From Amoebidium appalachense (Eukaryota; Ichthyosporea), in contig CAVNZM010000016.1 of assembly GCA_963693365.1 (NCBI GenBank), forward strand, positions 6,014,001 through 6,078,000: DNA of 64,000 nucleotides, in the 5' to 3' direction. The position numbers and the translations under genes are program-made. Positions 25,151 to 38,546 of the stretch are shown here, piece after piece; positions within the stretch are counted from its first letter, which is position 1, and each line of letters opens with the position of its first letter. The notes under the pieces were generated by a model. That model saw nothing but the letters and a program-made list of their open reading frames with translations. It had not been told where the DNA came from and did no database searches.

Positions 25151-27425
25151 CTCACTGGTAAAGTCCATCTCAACTACAAATTCCGAAATGTGGGTGGGTA
25201 TAGGGTGAGCCCACGTTAGACGCCTAGTGGTCGTGGTGGGGAAGGCGGCTCGAAATTCCGCGGCGAGAGAATCGAGTTCCCCTGGGGGAGCGACAGAAAA
25301 TTTGTTGTGCTGGGGGGAAACGGGAGGGGGGGAATGGAGAAATCCTGAGCCGGAGGAAGTAGGGGATAGGTGGGGCGTCTCGGCGGGAGAGAGAGTGGAA
25401 GGACTCCCGGCGTCGTTGTGTCGATATGCACCAGAGGGGTGGAGAAATGAAAGCCCGGTTGTTGAAGACTGAAAGGCCCGAAAATTCAGCAAATTGGCGG
25501 GGGTGTTTGCCGAACCAACTGCAAACTGATCGAGAGGGGGGTTCAAGGCCGGAAGAATATCTCGCATTTTCTGTATTTTCCCGTCGTTGGATATACCCAC
25601 AGGGCCCCCCTGTGCAGGGAGTGCATGTGACCAACCCTTAAACTCCATCGCTCCGAGTGCGCTCCCCGTAGACATTCTTCTCGGGTAGGGGGTCTTTTGA
25701 AAGTTCACGAAATTTCCGTCCCCAGGTGTACCACTTCCCCTCCACGACCACTTTAGTGCTGAGCCCCCCCCATTTGCAGCCTGCCAAGGGTGGGCGCGGT
25801 GGTTGTGCACCGAGTCCAGGGGGACCACATATGGTTCGACAAATTTCTTGTGCACACGGGCAGAATATGTGGCTCCCCCCATACCCATGGTCTGGCGGAT
25901 GTGCTGGGTCCACACGTGACGCTCAATATTGTTCATCTGTGACCGGAAATAATAAGTTAGCATCGCTATAATAGGTGCAACCTCCACTCTTGAATGCATA
26001 TATTCTAGTCTTTCGGAACTTGCAGTGTGTGTGTGTGTGTTTTGTGCCAATGTAAGGGGTGCGCGCGTGTGGGGAAGGGGGGGGAAGGGGGAGAAGAGGG
26101 AGGGAAGAGGGGAACCTTGATGTAAGCGGGAAGGGGGCCAGGGGGAGAGGTGACATAGATGTTAGGATAGTAGGGTGAAAAAAAAAATAACACTATGGCA
26201 GGTGGTTAAGCAACCAAGGCAATGCAAGTGTGTGCCCACGCATGTGGTGATGGAAGGCGGGGGGTGGAAGAAGACGGACTCTTGTGCCCATCTCTCTCTT
26301 TGTGTGTGTATATCCGTCTGTGTCTCTCTCTCGGTGTGTGTATCTGTCTGCATGTGTGCGTGCGTGAGTGCGTGCGTGAGTGTGTGTATTTGTGTGCGTC
26401 CGTGTGTGCATCCGTGCGTAGGTGTGCATGTATGTGTGCGCACGCGCATGTGTGTACATCGTGTGTTTGTGTATGTGTGTCCGTGTGTGTGTGCAGGTAT
26501 GTGAGCATGCAAACGTACACCCCGGTGTGTGTGTGTCAGTGTGCAAGTGTGTGTGGGAAGATGGGACGATGCAAACCGGAAACTAGCAGACTAAAGGGGA
26601 AAAGAGTACAAAAAGTCATGGTCTTTACGAGGCAGCAAGTGGAAAAAGAGGAAGAAGGGCGGGGAGGACATAGAGGGGGCCTGGTGGGTAGTCTACAATA
26701 AAGGAGTAGGGGCATTTTTAGGGTGGGAGGGGGGGTAGAAAGGCACATGATCACGACCTTTCCAATGAACCACCACACCATTTACCCCTCCCCCCCCCCC
26801 CCCCCCCCCCCTCCCCCTGCGCCCCCTCCCCCCCCCCCCCCCCTCCCTCCCCCCTTTTTTTTTTAACTCACGAAACCACATTAAATCACCATGTACATCC
26901 CTAAACTAGCGCCTAGCAGGTGGCCGATTTGTAACAGTTGGTGCACAGATTATCTCAACCGCTAAGCTCTCTCTCTCTATGTCAACCTCTAAGCTCTCAA
27001 TAACTACCTTCATTTTACTGTTTTGATTCTCTCACTACTAATTTTAATACCCCCCTCTTCCCACCCATAGCCACCCAGAAGCACCTACCCACCCACTCGC
27101 CACCACCACAACCACAACAACAACAATTACAACGACCACCACCACCACGTCTTTCTCCTCCACCTCCACACCAGCGCCCTAAACCACCCACTTATACACG
27201 CACACTAACTGTATTCCAACCACCACCACACCATCTACCACCACTAACAAACGGAATGATTCCCACCTTGTTTGGCCGTGATGTTCTGCAGTCCGCATAC
27301 ACACACGTGTACTGTCTGCGCCTACTACCCGCCTGTCCGCTGTACACCTCATTGTCCCCATCATCCATGTCCTCCGCCTTTACCTGTGCCTGTGCCTGTG
27401 CCTGTGCTACGGACAGAGACGCTTC
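25151..27425 (-). CDS. C2H2 zinc-finger protein, two exons (partial)
   Basis: Exon 27425-27267 (53 codons) and exon 25936-25151 (262 codons) join in phase 0. The junction creates one C2H2 finger: YTCVYADC on the first exon and NNIERHVWTQHIRQ on the second, giving C-x4-C-x13-H-x4-H. Upstream of the finger lie an Ala-Gln repeat and VKAED, which fits the SUMO-acceptor consensus. Downstream is a long Ser/Pro/Gly-rich region with few charged residues, as in transcription factors, plus SPxxSP-type phosphorylation candidates. The second exon is open for 262 codons through ordinary sequence, which supports coding. Both ends of the gene are missing: no start Met and no stop were assigned. DNA binding and nuclear location are inferred from the finger. 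Confidence 0.7.
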
Positions 27426-27895
27426 CTGTGATGCACTGGAAAGAACCAGCATCACGCCGTCGTTGGAGTGTGGGGGCAACATGGTGCATGCATGTAGCAA
27501 GCTTGCTTAGGTCTACGCTAGGGGTAATTATGCGTGCTGAAATATACGCTAAAGGTCCTGTAGTGTATGAATGTGTCGCCTTGAACGTTGTCCCCTTATG
27601 CCTGTGTTGTGCATTGGGAACGAAAAGGTAGCTATGGTTGTTGGTTTTTCAAGCAGTTGCTGCCGACCGATTATATTTAAACCCTAATCAAAGCACTACT
27701 TATCAGGGATGAAAGTTAGCATTCAAAGTGTGCAACGGGCTGTGGTAAGGCCCTGCGAGTGCGAGGGGTAAAGAACTGGAACCGCCACCCAACAAAGCCG
27801 AACCAGTGACGGCTGCACAAAGCCGAACGCCAACAAAAGCCAACAAACAGTTCATAAGGCATTTGTTGAGTCTGTTATCTGTAAATGACAAGTAA

Positions 27896-28299
27896 CCAAT
27901 CAAATGCTGTCCTACATTCTTCAGAATCAACATCGTTGAGCCAAACTGTGCAGAGTTGTAGTCACTGGAGACCAGAGTGATCGACCTTGACTGAGGATCC
28001 TCTAATCAGTACTCCTATTTGTAGTATTCTAATGCAGTCTCATAGTTGTTTTTGGGCTTATTAAACCCATTTATTATGCTAGATAATTCTCGTTCTAGAT
28101 TTCGTAAACCCCACGGGGTTGCAAATATTTAAGCCCTGGCCTGCAAAATACACCAATCAGCGCAAGCAGCTTCTTGCCGGCTATTGCCACAAGTAGCGTA
28201 ATCCAGCAGGGCTGATGATTGGTCAGCACGAACTGGAGTTAAGGCCACCAATCAAAATTCAGAATTCTCCAATTAGGCTATTGGTCAGCTAGGCCCAAT
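27896..28299. promoter_or_regulatory. Cluster of CCAAT boxes, probable promoter
   Basis: CCAAT or ATTGG occurs at 27896, 28153, 28218, 28248, 28269, 28280 and 28295, six of them within 147 bp. The surrounding DNA is unusually free of microsatellites. It lies upstream of the minus-strand zinc-finger exons, so it is a candidate promoter for that gene, or for an unseen plus-strand gene. Confidence 0.4.
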
Positions 28300-28614
28300 A
28301 AAACATTCCTGGGCTCTGTGGTGTGGAAAAAAAACGGAAATGACCCCGGTCGTGATGAGTCCCTGCAAAAAAGCCACCAGGGTCCTGCGTCGCTGAGTCA
28401 GCACATATATGCACTGTGTGCGTCAGCACGTGCACGTGCTTTTCTCTGCCACAGTATGTCTACGTACGTGCACACGTGTGCATGTTAGCAAAGTGGTGCT
28501 AACTAACCCCACCGAACACACACACGAGATCGAGCTCGCCACGGTGTGTACGTGCCCGGATACAGACGCGGAAGCAAAACCCACCACACACACACACCGT
28601 GACACACACACACA

Positions 28615-28661
<47 letters not shown>

Positions 28662-28797
28662 CCACACACACGTGCACACACATGTAGTAACACACACGCA
28701 GGTACGCACGGACACACGCACATACGCACATGCACGCCCAGACTTGTGCAAGGCACGCAGGCAGGCACGTGCACGCCCGCACGAATGCCACACAGAA

Positions 28798-28828
<31 letters not shown>

Positions 28829-29252
28829 CGAACACACACACACACAGTGCGTGTCCTGGCATAACAGGGCCGCCCACACACAGTGCCATTAGCCTGCCAC
28901 CCGACCCACACAAGACTGAAGACGATGAAAATTCACATCCGATTCCACATTTCCATGTTTGAAAAAACTCCTCGGGGGAGGCAATCACGAATCATTTATG
29001 AACCATGTTAGGTGCTGCCTGTGGCACCCAGTAATCGGTGTTTCTTAGTCTTATGTTTTCGAAATGTATTTCTGCAAGCACGCATGTTGTAGTGCGGTAA
29101 CAACACAGTTGCTACGAAAAACCCTACATGAGATAAAACATATATCCCCCACGAGATATAATACCTCGGGTGGGTGCCCAACTTCGAGACGAACAAATTT
29201 TTATAAAAATGGCTAACTTGTGACCCCTGTATTTAGTAAATATCTACTTGGG

Positions 29253-29289
<37 letters not shown>

Positions 29290-29597
29290 CGTTTTCTGTT
29301 GACCTTGACCGCAATCAGCCGTGGCTTACTAAATCTCATCTGCCCCCGAAATAACAATAAAAAACAAAACAACAAAACAAAAATACCGTAATACCTAAAT
29401 AAGACGTGTAATTATGTAATTTGAGAGATATATCAGGTGGCAAGCACCAGGCCATAGGTGCCACACATGTGTATAGAAAACATTCAATCAAAATCTCAAC
29501 GGTGCTACTATCGTAGGTTTTACAAACCCTTACGTCACATGGAATTGATCATTGCTGGAAGCCGGATCCGGAACGAGGAGTGTTGATCACTTGGCGC
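28300..29597. other. Intergenic DNA with (CA)n and a C run
   Basis: No gene seen. Contains (CA)n at 28602-28660 and 28799-28822, and an uninterrupted C run at 29258-29288. Confidence 0.6.
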
Positions 29598-29779
29598 TTA
29601 TGACCGGAAAGAAGGCCTGCAAGAGGGGGGGGGGGAGGGGAGGGGGGGGGGGGGGGGGGGTTAGAATGTGTCAATGAGTATGAAGTACACATTCACGATG
29701 GAACACAACACAGAGTTCGCAAAGCACATGCAAGAGTATGCATTCACAAGCAAGGCCCATTCTTCGAGGGAGGGGGGAA

Positions 29780-29819
<40 letters not shown>

Positions 29820-29853
29820 GGGGTGAGAGGGAGAGAGAGAGAGAAAGGGGAAA

Positions 29854-29884
<31 letters not shown>

Positions 29885-30169
29885 GAATGCATCATAAAGT
29901 ACGAAGTACACAAGAACAACGGATAACACGATGCAGAATGCAAACCATACATGTATAAGAGTATGCATAATAAGCAGAGCCCATCCTCAGGGGGGGCCCA
30001 CGTCATCCACAGTGCCCGAGTTTCGACCCACTCACGTCGTTAACGAAACCCAAGTCAGATACTGTTTCACTTGAACATGGGTGGGTCACCACCCGTCTTG
30101 ATCAGAGACGAGGGGAACCGGAAGGGAGGGGGGGGGGGGAGGGGGGGAGGGAGGGGGAGAGAGCGAGAG

Positions 30170-30258
<89 letters not shown>

Positions 30259-30442
30259 CTATACAGCACGAAACACACGACGAACAGTGGAAAAGTGCAA
30301 AAATTGAGCACACCAGATGGTGTGATGCCCGGAGTTGGGAGTCAGTTCGCACATGGTAAATTCTTTCACACAATACACGCAGAACATATGCGGGCAGGAG
30401 GGAGTAGGGCTTTTTTTTTTTTCTTTTTCTTTTCTTTTTTTT

Positions 30443-30498
<56 letters not shown>

Positions 30499-30675
30499 TA
30501 TACTTCTTGCGGCCGAGCTTGCCGCGCTCAGCGGGCTTCATGGACTCCTCTGCAATTTTGCGGATTTTCTCGGCCATAACGTCCTGAAAGAAAAAAAAAA
30601 ACAACGAAAAACGTGAGCATGTGTGCAGTTAGCGCATGAGCACAAAGCGGCAGGTAGTCACGCACACACTGGGGA

Positions 30676-30714
<39 letters not shown>

Positions 30715-30902
30715 TGCATCACAGCGTAGAAAACACACATTTATGACGGATGACACGAGTCAAATTTGAACAAAAGAGAACACACGCAGTGTTCTCCCTA
30801 AAACAGAACCCACGGCGGCGGCAGCGCCCGGGGAGGAAGGGGGGGGGGGGGGGGGGGGGGGGAGGGGGGGGGGGGGAGAGAGAGAGAGAGAGAGAGGGGG
30901 GG

Positions 30903-30964
<62 letters not shown>

Positions 30965-30986
30965 GAGGGGGGGGGGGGGGGGGGGG

Positions 30987-31027
<41 letters not shown>

Positions 31028-31356
31028 GGGGGGGGGGAGGTAATGGAATCTGGACTCACGTTAATCTGGTTCTTCTTGTCAATAGTAACCTCCAGTGTCT
31101 GGATTTGTTGTGCCTGCATATTGCACAACCCTTCGTTAGTCCCAACATACTCCTACTATATCCCCCCCCCCCCCCCCCCCCCCCCCCCAACCCTTCGGGC
31201 CTTTTCTCCGCATACTCCCCAGCACAGGCGCTTACAAGATGGTTGATGAATTTGTTTATTACCAGAATTAACATTTCTGTTGCAGTATTCAGTATGCACA
31301 GTGAACTGAGCCAGCTGTGTGGTGGCGGCGATAGGAATGATGTGCTCGTGCTATTT

Positions 31357-31420
<64 letters not shown>

Positions 31421-31895
31421 GGGGGGGTATGCACTTCGTACCTGCTTCTTGCACTTCTCAATCATAAGCTCCAACAGTCTCTTGATGTTAGCAATAGCGT
31501 CCTGTAACCCAATCATGTGCAAGGGTTAAAAATATGACCTACATGCTTAGATGGATTTAGAAGCAAAATCACATCACACGGTGTCATGCATGCCTGTTTG
31601 TGTGTCCGTCCGCCTGGGTGCGGGAAGAGGGGAGGGAGGATGGTAGAACGCAGTGAAGGGGGGAGGGAAAAAATGGTGTGAGAAAGTAACGAGAGATATG
31701 AGAGAGAGAAGAGAGGGAGAGAGGGGCGGAAGGGGCAGGGGAGGAGGGGGGGATAGGGAAAGGGTCAGAACACAAACACAAATGAACACACACAACATAG
31801 CGAACAGTCCTCAAGAAAGTTCGTGCATAGACACGAAAAGCGGCCATCTCCCCCCCTTCCCCAGGGAGCAACCCGATCCCCACCCCCCATTTCAT

Positions 31896-31959
<64 letters not shown>

Positions 31960-32008
31960 ATATTGGGTGGGTGGGTGGGTGGGAAGGTGAAAGGGTGGGT
32001 GGGGGTGA

Positions 32009-32040
<32 letters not shown>

Positions 32041-33233
32041 CTTCCACACGTACTTCGGCATTAGCCTGGCCCTCCCCAAGGTAGTCAGCGACAGATCGGT
32101 TCAGATCTGCAATGCACATGTCGGTCAGTTAGAAGATTCTCCAGCACACACACTAATTACATGTGCATGGCTGTATGTGTGCTGTTAAATGCAATTTAAG
32201 TATTTCAAAACCGTAGTTTGAAAGCTATGCAAATCCTAAACGGGGAACCAGCGGCAGCGGTTGATTAGGTGGATGTTGAAGGGACGGCTAATGCAAGGTA
32301 AATGGTGTGTGTGTGTGTGTGCGCGCGTGCGTGTGTGATTGTGTGTGTGTGTGTGTGGTGTACAGTGTCGTGTGTGTGAAGTGTGTTTACGTGTGTTTGC
32401 CTACTGTGTGTGTGTTCAAGTACATAGAACATACACAGGCAAAAGTACAGCAACACCACATGAATGCACCCACCGTCAATGCGTTTCTTCTCCTCTGCCT
32501 TGTGTCTTGTGAACTCGGTCCTCTTAGCATTGAGTGCCTCCTCGAACTTCTTCAGCAGCTGTGTCTGTGCATCCAGGTTGTTCTTCAACGACTCAAGCTC
32601 GTCTGCTCAAAGAAAAAAAAAAAAAGGAAAGGGGAAGGAGGGAGAGGGAAAGAGGAGGGGGGGGGGGGGGGAGGGGGGGGGGGGGAGGAGGGAGAGTTAG
32701 AGTGTGGTACACGAAACGGCGTACATTCCACACTGACGACGTAACACAGGGAAGGTGGATGAGGTGCAGGTTTCTACACAAGCATCGAGAGAATCGGCCC
32801 GCCGCAAAAAGTCCGACGTTAACGCGTTGAGAAGGTTAATCTCGACTTGTGTGTCAGTTTTCGTGTTTTCGTGGGCAGTTGTGTGTGCACAAGGGAGCAC
32901 ATGTATGTACTGTTTGCACGGTGGGAACGTGTATGTACTGTTTGCACAAGGGGCACATGTATGTACTGTTTGCACATTGAACACATGTACTTATTGTTTG
33001 CACTACGGGCACATGTATGTACCGTTTGCACTAGGGGCACATATATGTACTGTTTGTATGTACGGTGTCCAGATTCATGTACTGTTTGCATTGTGGGCAC
33101 ATACCCTCGCATGGTGTTGGCAGCACGGACTCTGCCTTGACCTCCTTTGCTGCCTTTGCAAGCACCTCAGACGACTTGGCCAGATACTGCATATGTTCCC
33201 TAACGGTTAGTCCCGTGCAAACCAGAAACAAAG

Positions 33234-33276
<43 letters not shown>

Positions 33277-33755
33277 ATTGCCATGTAAACAGAAAAGAAC
33301 ACTCCTCCCACCTACACCCACCACCACCACCACCATTCTTCCAGTCTTGCTGTATTGAGTAATACAGGAGGAGTTTCCTTCCTCTCCGTTTCTTGTCTGT
33401 CAACACTATGCTCAAGGATGCACCATGCCCCCCCCCCCCCCCCCCCCCCGCCATCCCGTACCCCCGCCCTCCCCACCCACCCAAACACACAATCAGACCC
33501 CCCCCCCCCCCCCCAACAACAACACACACACACGTGTGATTCACACGTGCAAACCAAGAACATACAAAACAAGCCAAGCACGAACCTCAGCAATGTTCTT
33601 TGCCTTCTGGGCTGCAGCCTCCTCAGTCATCTTTAGGTCTGCCTCCATCTGCCCCAGGTCTGACCCCTTGCCGTGGATCAACTCTGCGGCGGGCAGAGTG
33701 AGTTAGAAAGGAAAAAAGGGTGTGTTTATGTGTTGGGCGGCTGCGGGGGGAGGGG

Positions 33756-33790
<35 letters not shown>

Positions 33791-34821
33791 GGGCGGCGTC
33801 GGCGGGGGGGAGGGAAGAGGGAGGGGGGGGTAAGAATGTGGTACAGAGCAAGGCGTACACATTCATGACGGGCAACAAAATGCAGACTGCAAAGGGGTAG
33901 ACATTGTAAGCATGTTTCATATGCAGTGCCATCTTCAGGAAGCAAGAAGGGGGGAGGGGGGATGGGAGGATGCAGTACGCTGCGTGACACTCACACCAGC
34001 AGTTTGGGGAAATAGTGCATGGCACTGTGTGTGCGTGTGTGTGCGTGTGTGTGTTCTACGTGGTAGGAGGGGATTGGCTCACGTTTGAGCTGGTCGTTGG
34101 CGCTGTTGAGGTTTGCAATGCTACCCTCGAGGTTGAAGATGGTGTCCTTGTTCTGTGGTTGTTGTGTTTGTGTGAGAAAACATACCCCAAATGCCATCAT
34201 TACTGTAGAGCATACTTGGGTAACGCAACACCAAATGTGTTTGGTCTCAATCATCAACCGAAAACTCTGAGAAGCACCAGTCAATGATTATATATGGTCC
34301 TTTTTTTACCCAAACGCCTCAATTTCTCTCACTATCAATCCACTTGAAGATGTGTGTGTGTGTGTGTGTGTGCGTGCGCGCACGCGCGTCCGCGCACTCG
34401 TGCGCGTGTATGTGTGCATGTTAGCATGTGTGCATGTGCTTGTGTATATGTGTGTTTCTGAGGTTGGGTTTACCTCAGAGATGATCTTAGCCTTCTCCTC
34501 CTCCATCTTCTCCTTCTCCTGTTGGGCCGCAGTCATCTCTGAAATCTTGGCTGCTAGCTCCTTCTCCTTGGCTGCAACAGAAACATAGCATCAGTTTCCT
34601 GGCGGGAATACTGCTCTTGCATACATACTAGGGATAGTTCAAAAAAGTGCAGTCGGTATCGGGATGGGGTATATGATAGCTATGAGCATAGCAGTACTTC
34701 AAGAAACTGTCCGAGAGGGGGGGGGGGGAGGGGGGACGGAATGATGTAAACAGAGCTAATGTCAATCTATTTCTTGGTTGAGTTCTACAAGATGGGGGCA
34801 CACACACACACCAACTACTAA

Positions 34822-34864
<43 letters not shown>

Positions 34865-35263
34865 ACCCACCTAACTAGGTGCTCCAACCCCCCCCCCCCT
34901 CCCCCTGTCCTCGCCCCACCCATATCCCCACACACTCTCACACCCACACCACCCCCTCACACACACACGCACCAGCAATTGCGGCAGTCAGGTCGGCAAT
35001 CTCGCTGGCCTTGCTGACGACCAGCTGGTCGTACTCACTGGTCTTGGCTGCAAGCTCATTGCTCTTGCTGCTGATGCTGGCCTCTGTGCACAAAAAAACA
35101 AAGCAAAACATGAGCACACAACATGTACCCACCTGCAGCTACAAATTGAACATGCAATATACCCCCCTCCCCCCCCTCCCCCCCCCCCCCCCTTCTCCGC
35201 CCTCACACACCCACGCACTTGGATCTTCTCGTAAGCACACAGCATCCGTCAATAATACCCCCC

Positions 35264-35294
<31 letters not shown>

Positions 35295-36272
35295 AAACCA
35301 TCTCTCTCCCATTAGCTTCCAATTTCAACCCCTCAGCCCCTTCTCCTCCCGACAACGTCAACCTTTCCTAATCAAGAGAACGACCACCCCATCATCCGTC
35401 AAGGCAGTGCTACGACCCTAAACTCGTAAAGGCAGTTCAGGTTTTCTTAGGTTCACACATAAGCTAACACATTTAGAACATGTGTAAACCGGTAAATAGT
35501 AGTCACAAGATGGACCCCACTGCCAAGGCATTCACCACATGCTAACTGTAGTTTTGGTCATTTTAATCATGCAGAACGTAGCTCAAACATTGACAAGAAG
35601 CACACGGTGAATTCACGCACCCAGCATAGCCTTTCTCTTCTTGAGCTCCGCAATGTCTGCCTCCAGGTACCCAATCTTAGTCTTGAGGATGGCCCGGTGC
35701 TCCTCACAGTCACGAAGCTGCACACAGGCCAAAAAAAATAAGCACAATCACCAGTGACCACAAATTTCTGTCTGGGTTTTCAAGTACAGAATTGCTATGG
35801 GAACACAGGAGGGGAAGGGAAACCCTAGGGGAGAATGATCGGAAAATGAGAAAGACGTGAGTGGCTTTCAGACATGACAAAGGTGTTTCTTTCTTTACTT
35901 TCTTTCTTCTTTAGTTTGGGTTTTTTTTTTTTTTTTTTTTTTTTTTTGTTTTAAAAGGGGTTGCCCGGTGCTCCTCACAGTCACAAAGCTGCACACAGGC
36001 CAAAAAGATCAGCACAATGACCTGTTAAACCACAAATTCCTGTCTGGATTTCCAAGTACGGAATTGCTATGGGAGTGCAGGAGGGAGGAGGTAGGGCATC
36101 CTTGGGAGAATGATATGCAAATGAGGAAAACACTGGTGGCTTTTAGAGATGGCTAAGGTGTTTTTCTTTTCTTTCTTCCTTTTCTCCTGAGGACGGAAAG
36201 AAGGGACGGGGGCAGTGTGGGGTGGGTGAGGTGGGGTGATGGTGGTGGTGGTGCTTGGTGGGTGGGTGGGGT

Positions 36273-36313
<41 letters not shown>

Positions 36314-36989
36314 GGGGGGGGCATCCGATGTATTACCTTGACTCGCAGGCCATCAAGCTGGGAGAAGAGTGTGGTGATCTCGGCCTCACCGGGCAGGCGA
36401 ATGGCTGCAAGTCAAATTGATATCACATGTCAGTCAAAGAAACATAAATGCAGGTATCTGCCAATCAAAAAGAGCCACGGCAAGTATAGTTGAAATACTT
36501 CTCTAAACAAGCTTCAATAAAACGATTAAAAAAGTAGGAATCTATAGCCACAAGTACTATACATATTGATAAGAAAAAACAAACAAACAAAAAAAACTCC
36601 AATAAAGAAAGCGTAATCAGAACAGACATACATGGGGTCTCTATGCCACGTATCGTCAGGAAAATTATACATCAATAGACACAAGTACACTGTATATGGG
36701 TAATAAAAACCACGAAAACCCCCACAAAAACCTTCCATAGAACACACTTACAAGGGTGCTCGAAGAAAAGGGCAGCAACAAATGCCGTGTTTGCATCCTC
36801 CTTTGCTGCGGCCATGTCTGTGGCACTGATGCCTGCCGTCTTGACGTTGACCTTGCCGGCCCACTCCACAAGCTTACTGGCCCTCTGCACCAGAAATGAC
36901 ATATGATCAGAAAGAAGGGACATCAAACAGAACAAAAGGGAGGGGTGGCACAAAGGGCATGACAGACGCGTGCAACGGCATGGGGAGGG

Positions 36990-37030
<41 letters not shown>

Positions 37031-37219
37031 GGGGTGGGTGGGTGGGTGTTGAGGTTTGGGGGGGAGGGGGGGGGGGGGGGGGGGGGAGGGTGGTGAGGGA
37101 GGGGAAGGGGAATTCATATGCATGGTATCACATTGTACAAGACAAAAAAAGACCAAAAAAAAAAAGGAAAAAACCTGACAAAAGTCAGGCAGAGCAGGGA
37201 TCAAACCTGCTGTTGTCCC

Positions 37220-37293
<74 letters not shown>

Positions 37294-37515
37294 CGCCTGC
37301 ACACGTGTGTACAGATGCATGTGCCCCATGTGTGTTCGTGGTCGTGATGCTAAGGGGAGAGCGAGAAAAAAGGTTTGGCATGGGGTTGGGGGGGAAGGGG
37401 AGGCTGGAATACAAACGTACACACCACAAGCACAGATTACCGTGGAACTTAGAACAAATATCGTGAGCAAGTGTAAAAAACGGAAGTTCCATTTTGCAGC
37501 CCCTACGCGCGGTGG

Positions 37516-37556
<41 letters not shown>

Positions 37557-37987
37557 TTGTGGGGGGTGAGGGGGGGGGGGGGGGGGGGGAGGGAGGTTAT
37601 ATTGCATGGTCCAGGATACAGGAAAACATCGTTATTGGTTGGGGTGGGGAGGTTGTGTCAGGACTAACATGAGCACACTAAGGTTTGCCATGGCCCCCCC
37701 CCCCCCCCCTCCCCCCTCCGCTCTCTTCCCCCCTCCCCCCCCCCCCCCCCTTCTCCCAAAGCATCCCATCCTCCCTCCTGCCCAGGCACACCCAGCTGAA
37801 ATTTCAAAACAAAGCACACCCACCTCCTCAAGGCTCTCTGTTGAAAGCACATCATCAATGCCCTCGGTCTGCTTAGGGAGGATCTGTTTGGAGAGGTAAG
37901 ATGCACGTTAGCCTGATATTATACAGATCAGCAAACAATGCAATGCAACTAGGTCGACACTTTTCAGTTTTAACCTCCAAAATCAGC

Positions 37988-38018
<31 letters not shown>

Positions 38019-38513
38019 AAAATCTCTTGCTGAGGTATCTCTACACCTTCTCTTTTTACTCCAGTTTATCCCGATTTAGAGTTTAGGTCAGTGTTTACCT
38101 ATGTCCGATGTGTGTGCAGGGACGTTGAATAGTTCCATTGAGTCTTCTAGGGCTCTCAAATGTTTTTTGTCCTCTCAAAGGGAAAGAGATGTGGAATAGG
38201 GCCGTTCCTCTCGCTGGATGGGGAGGGGGGGGGGGGGGGGGGGGAGGGAGGGGAGGGGGGAGGGGGGGGGGGGGGGGTAAAGAATGTGTTGCAGAAGGGA
38301 GGAAGACGGGGCGAGGGGGGATTGGGGGGAAGAGGGGAGAAGGGGGGTACGTGCCTGCTTGAGAACCTTGACGTAGACTGTGCCATCCTTCAGATCTTCT
38401 CCGAAGTTTGCGATGCGGGTCTCGTGCTTACCCTGTATGCACTCGGTTAAGAAACATCACATGGCTTATGCTACTTGTATCTTGGGGCATACCTATTTTT
38501 GTTTTGAGCCCCC

Positions 38514-38546
<33 letters not shown>

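Noticed and set aside
25638-25913. Alternative minus-strand frame (GKWYTWGRKFRELSKDPLPE) overlapping the zinc-finger exon
   Set aside because: It shares the same DNA as the 262-codon frame but meets a stop early. The longer frame keeps phase with the finger exon. A frameshift at the run of G could still revive it.
32883-33104. Possible CRISPR array
   Set aside because: Units are contiguous and diverged with no unique spacers, and the context is a eukaryotic intron.
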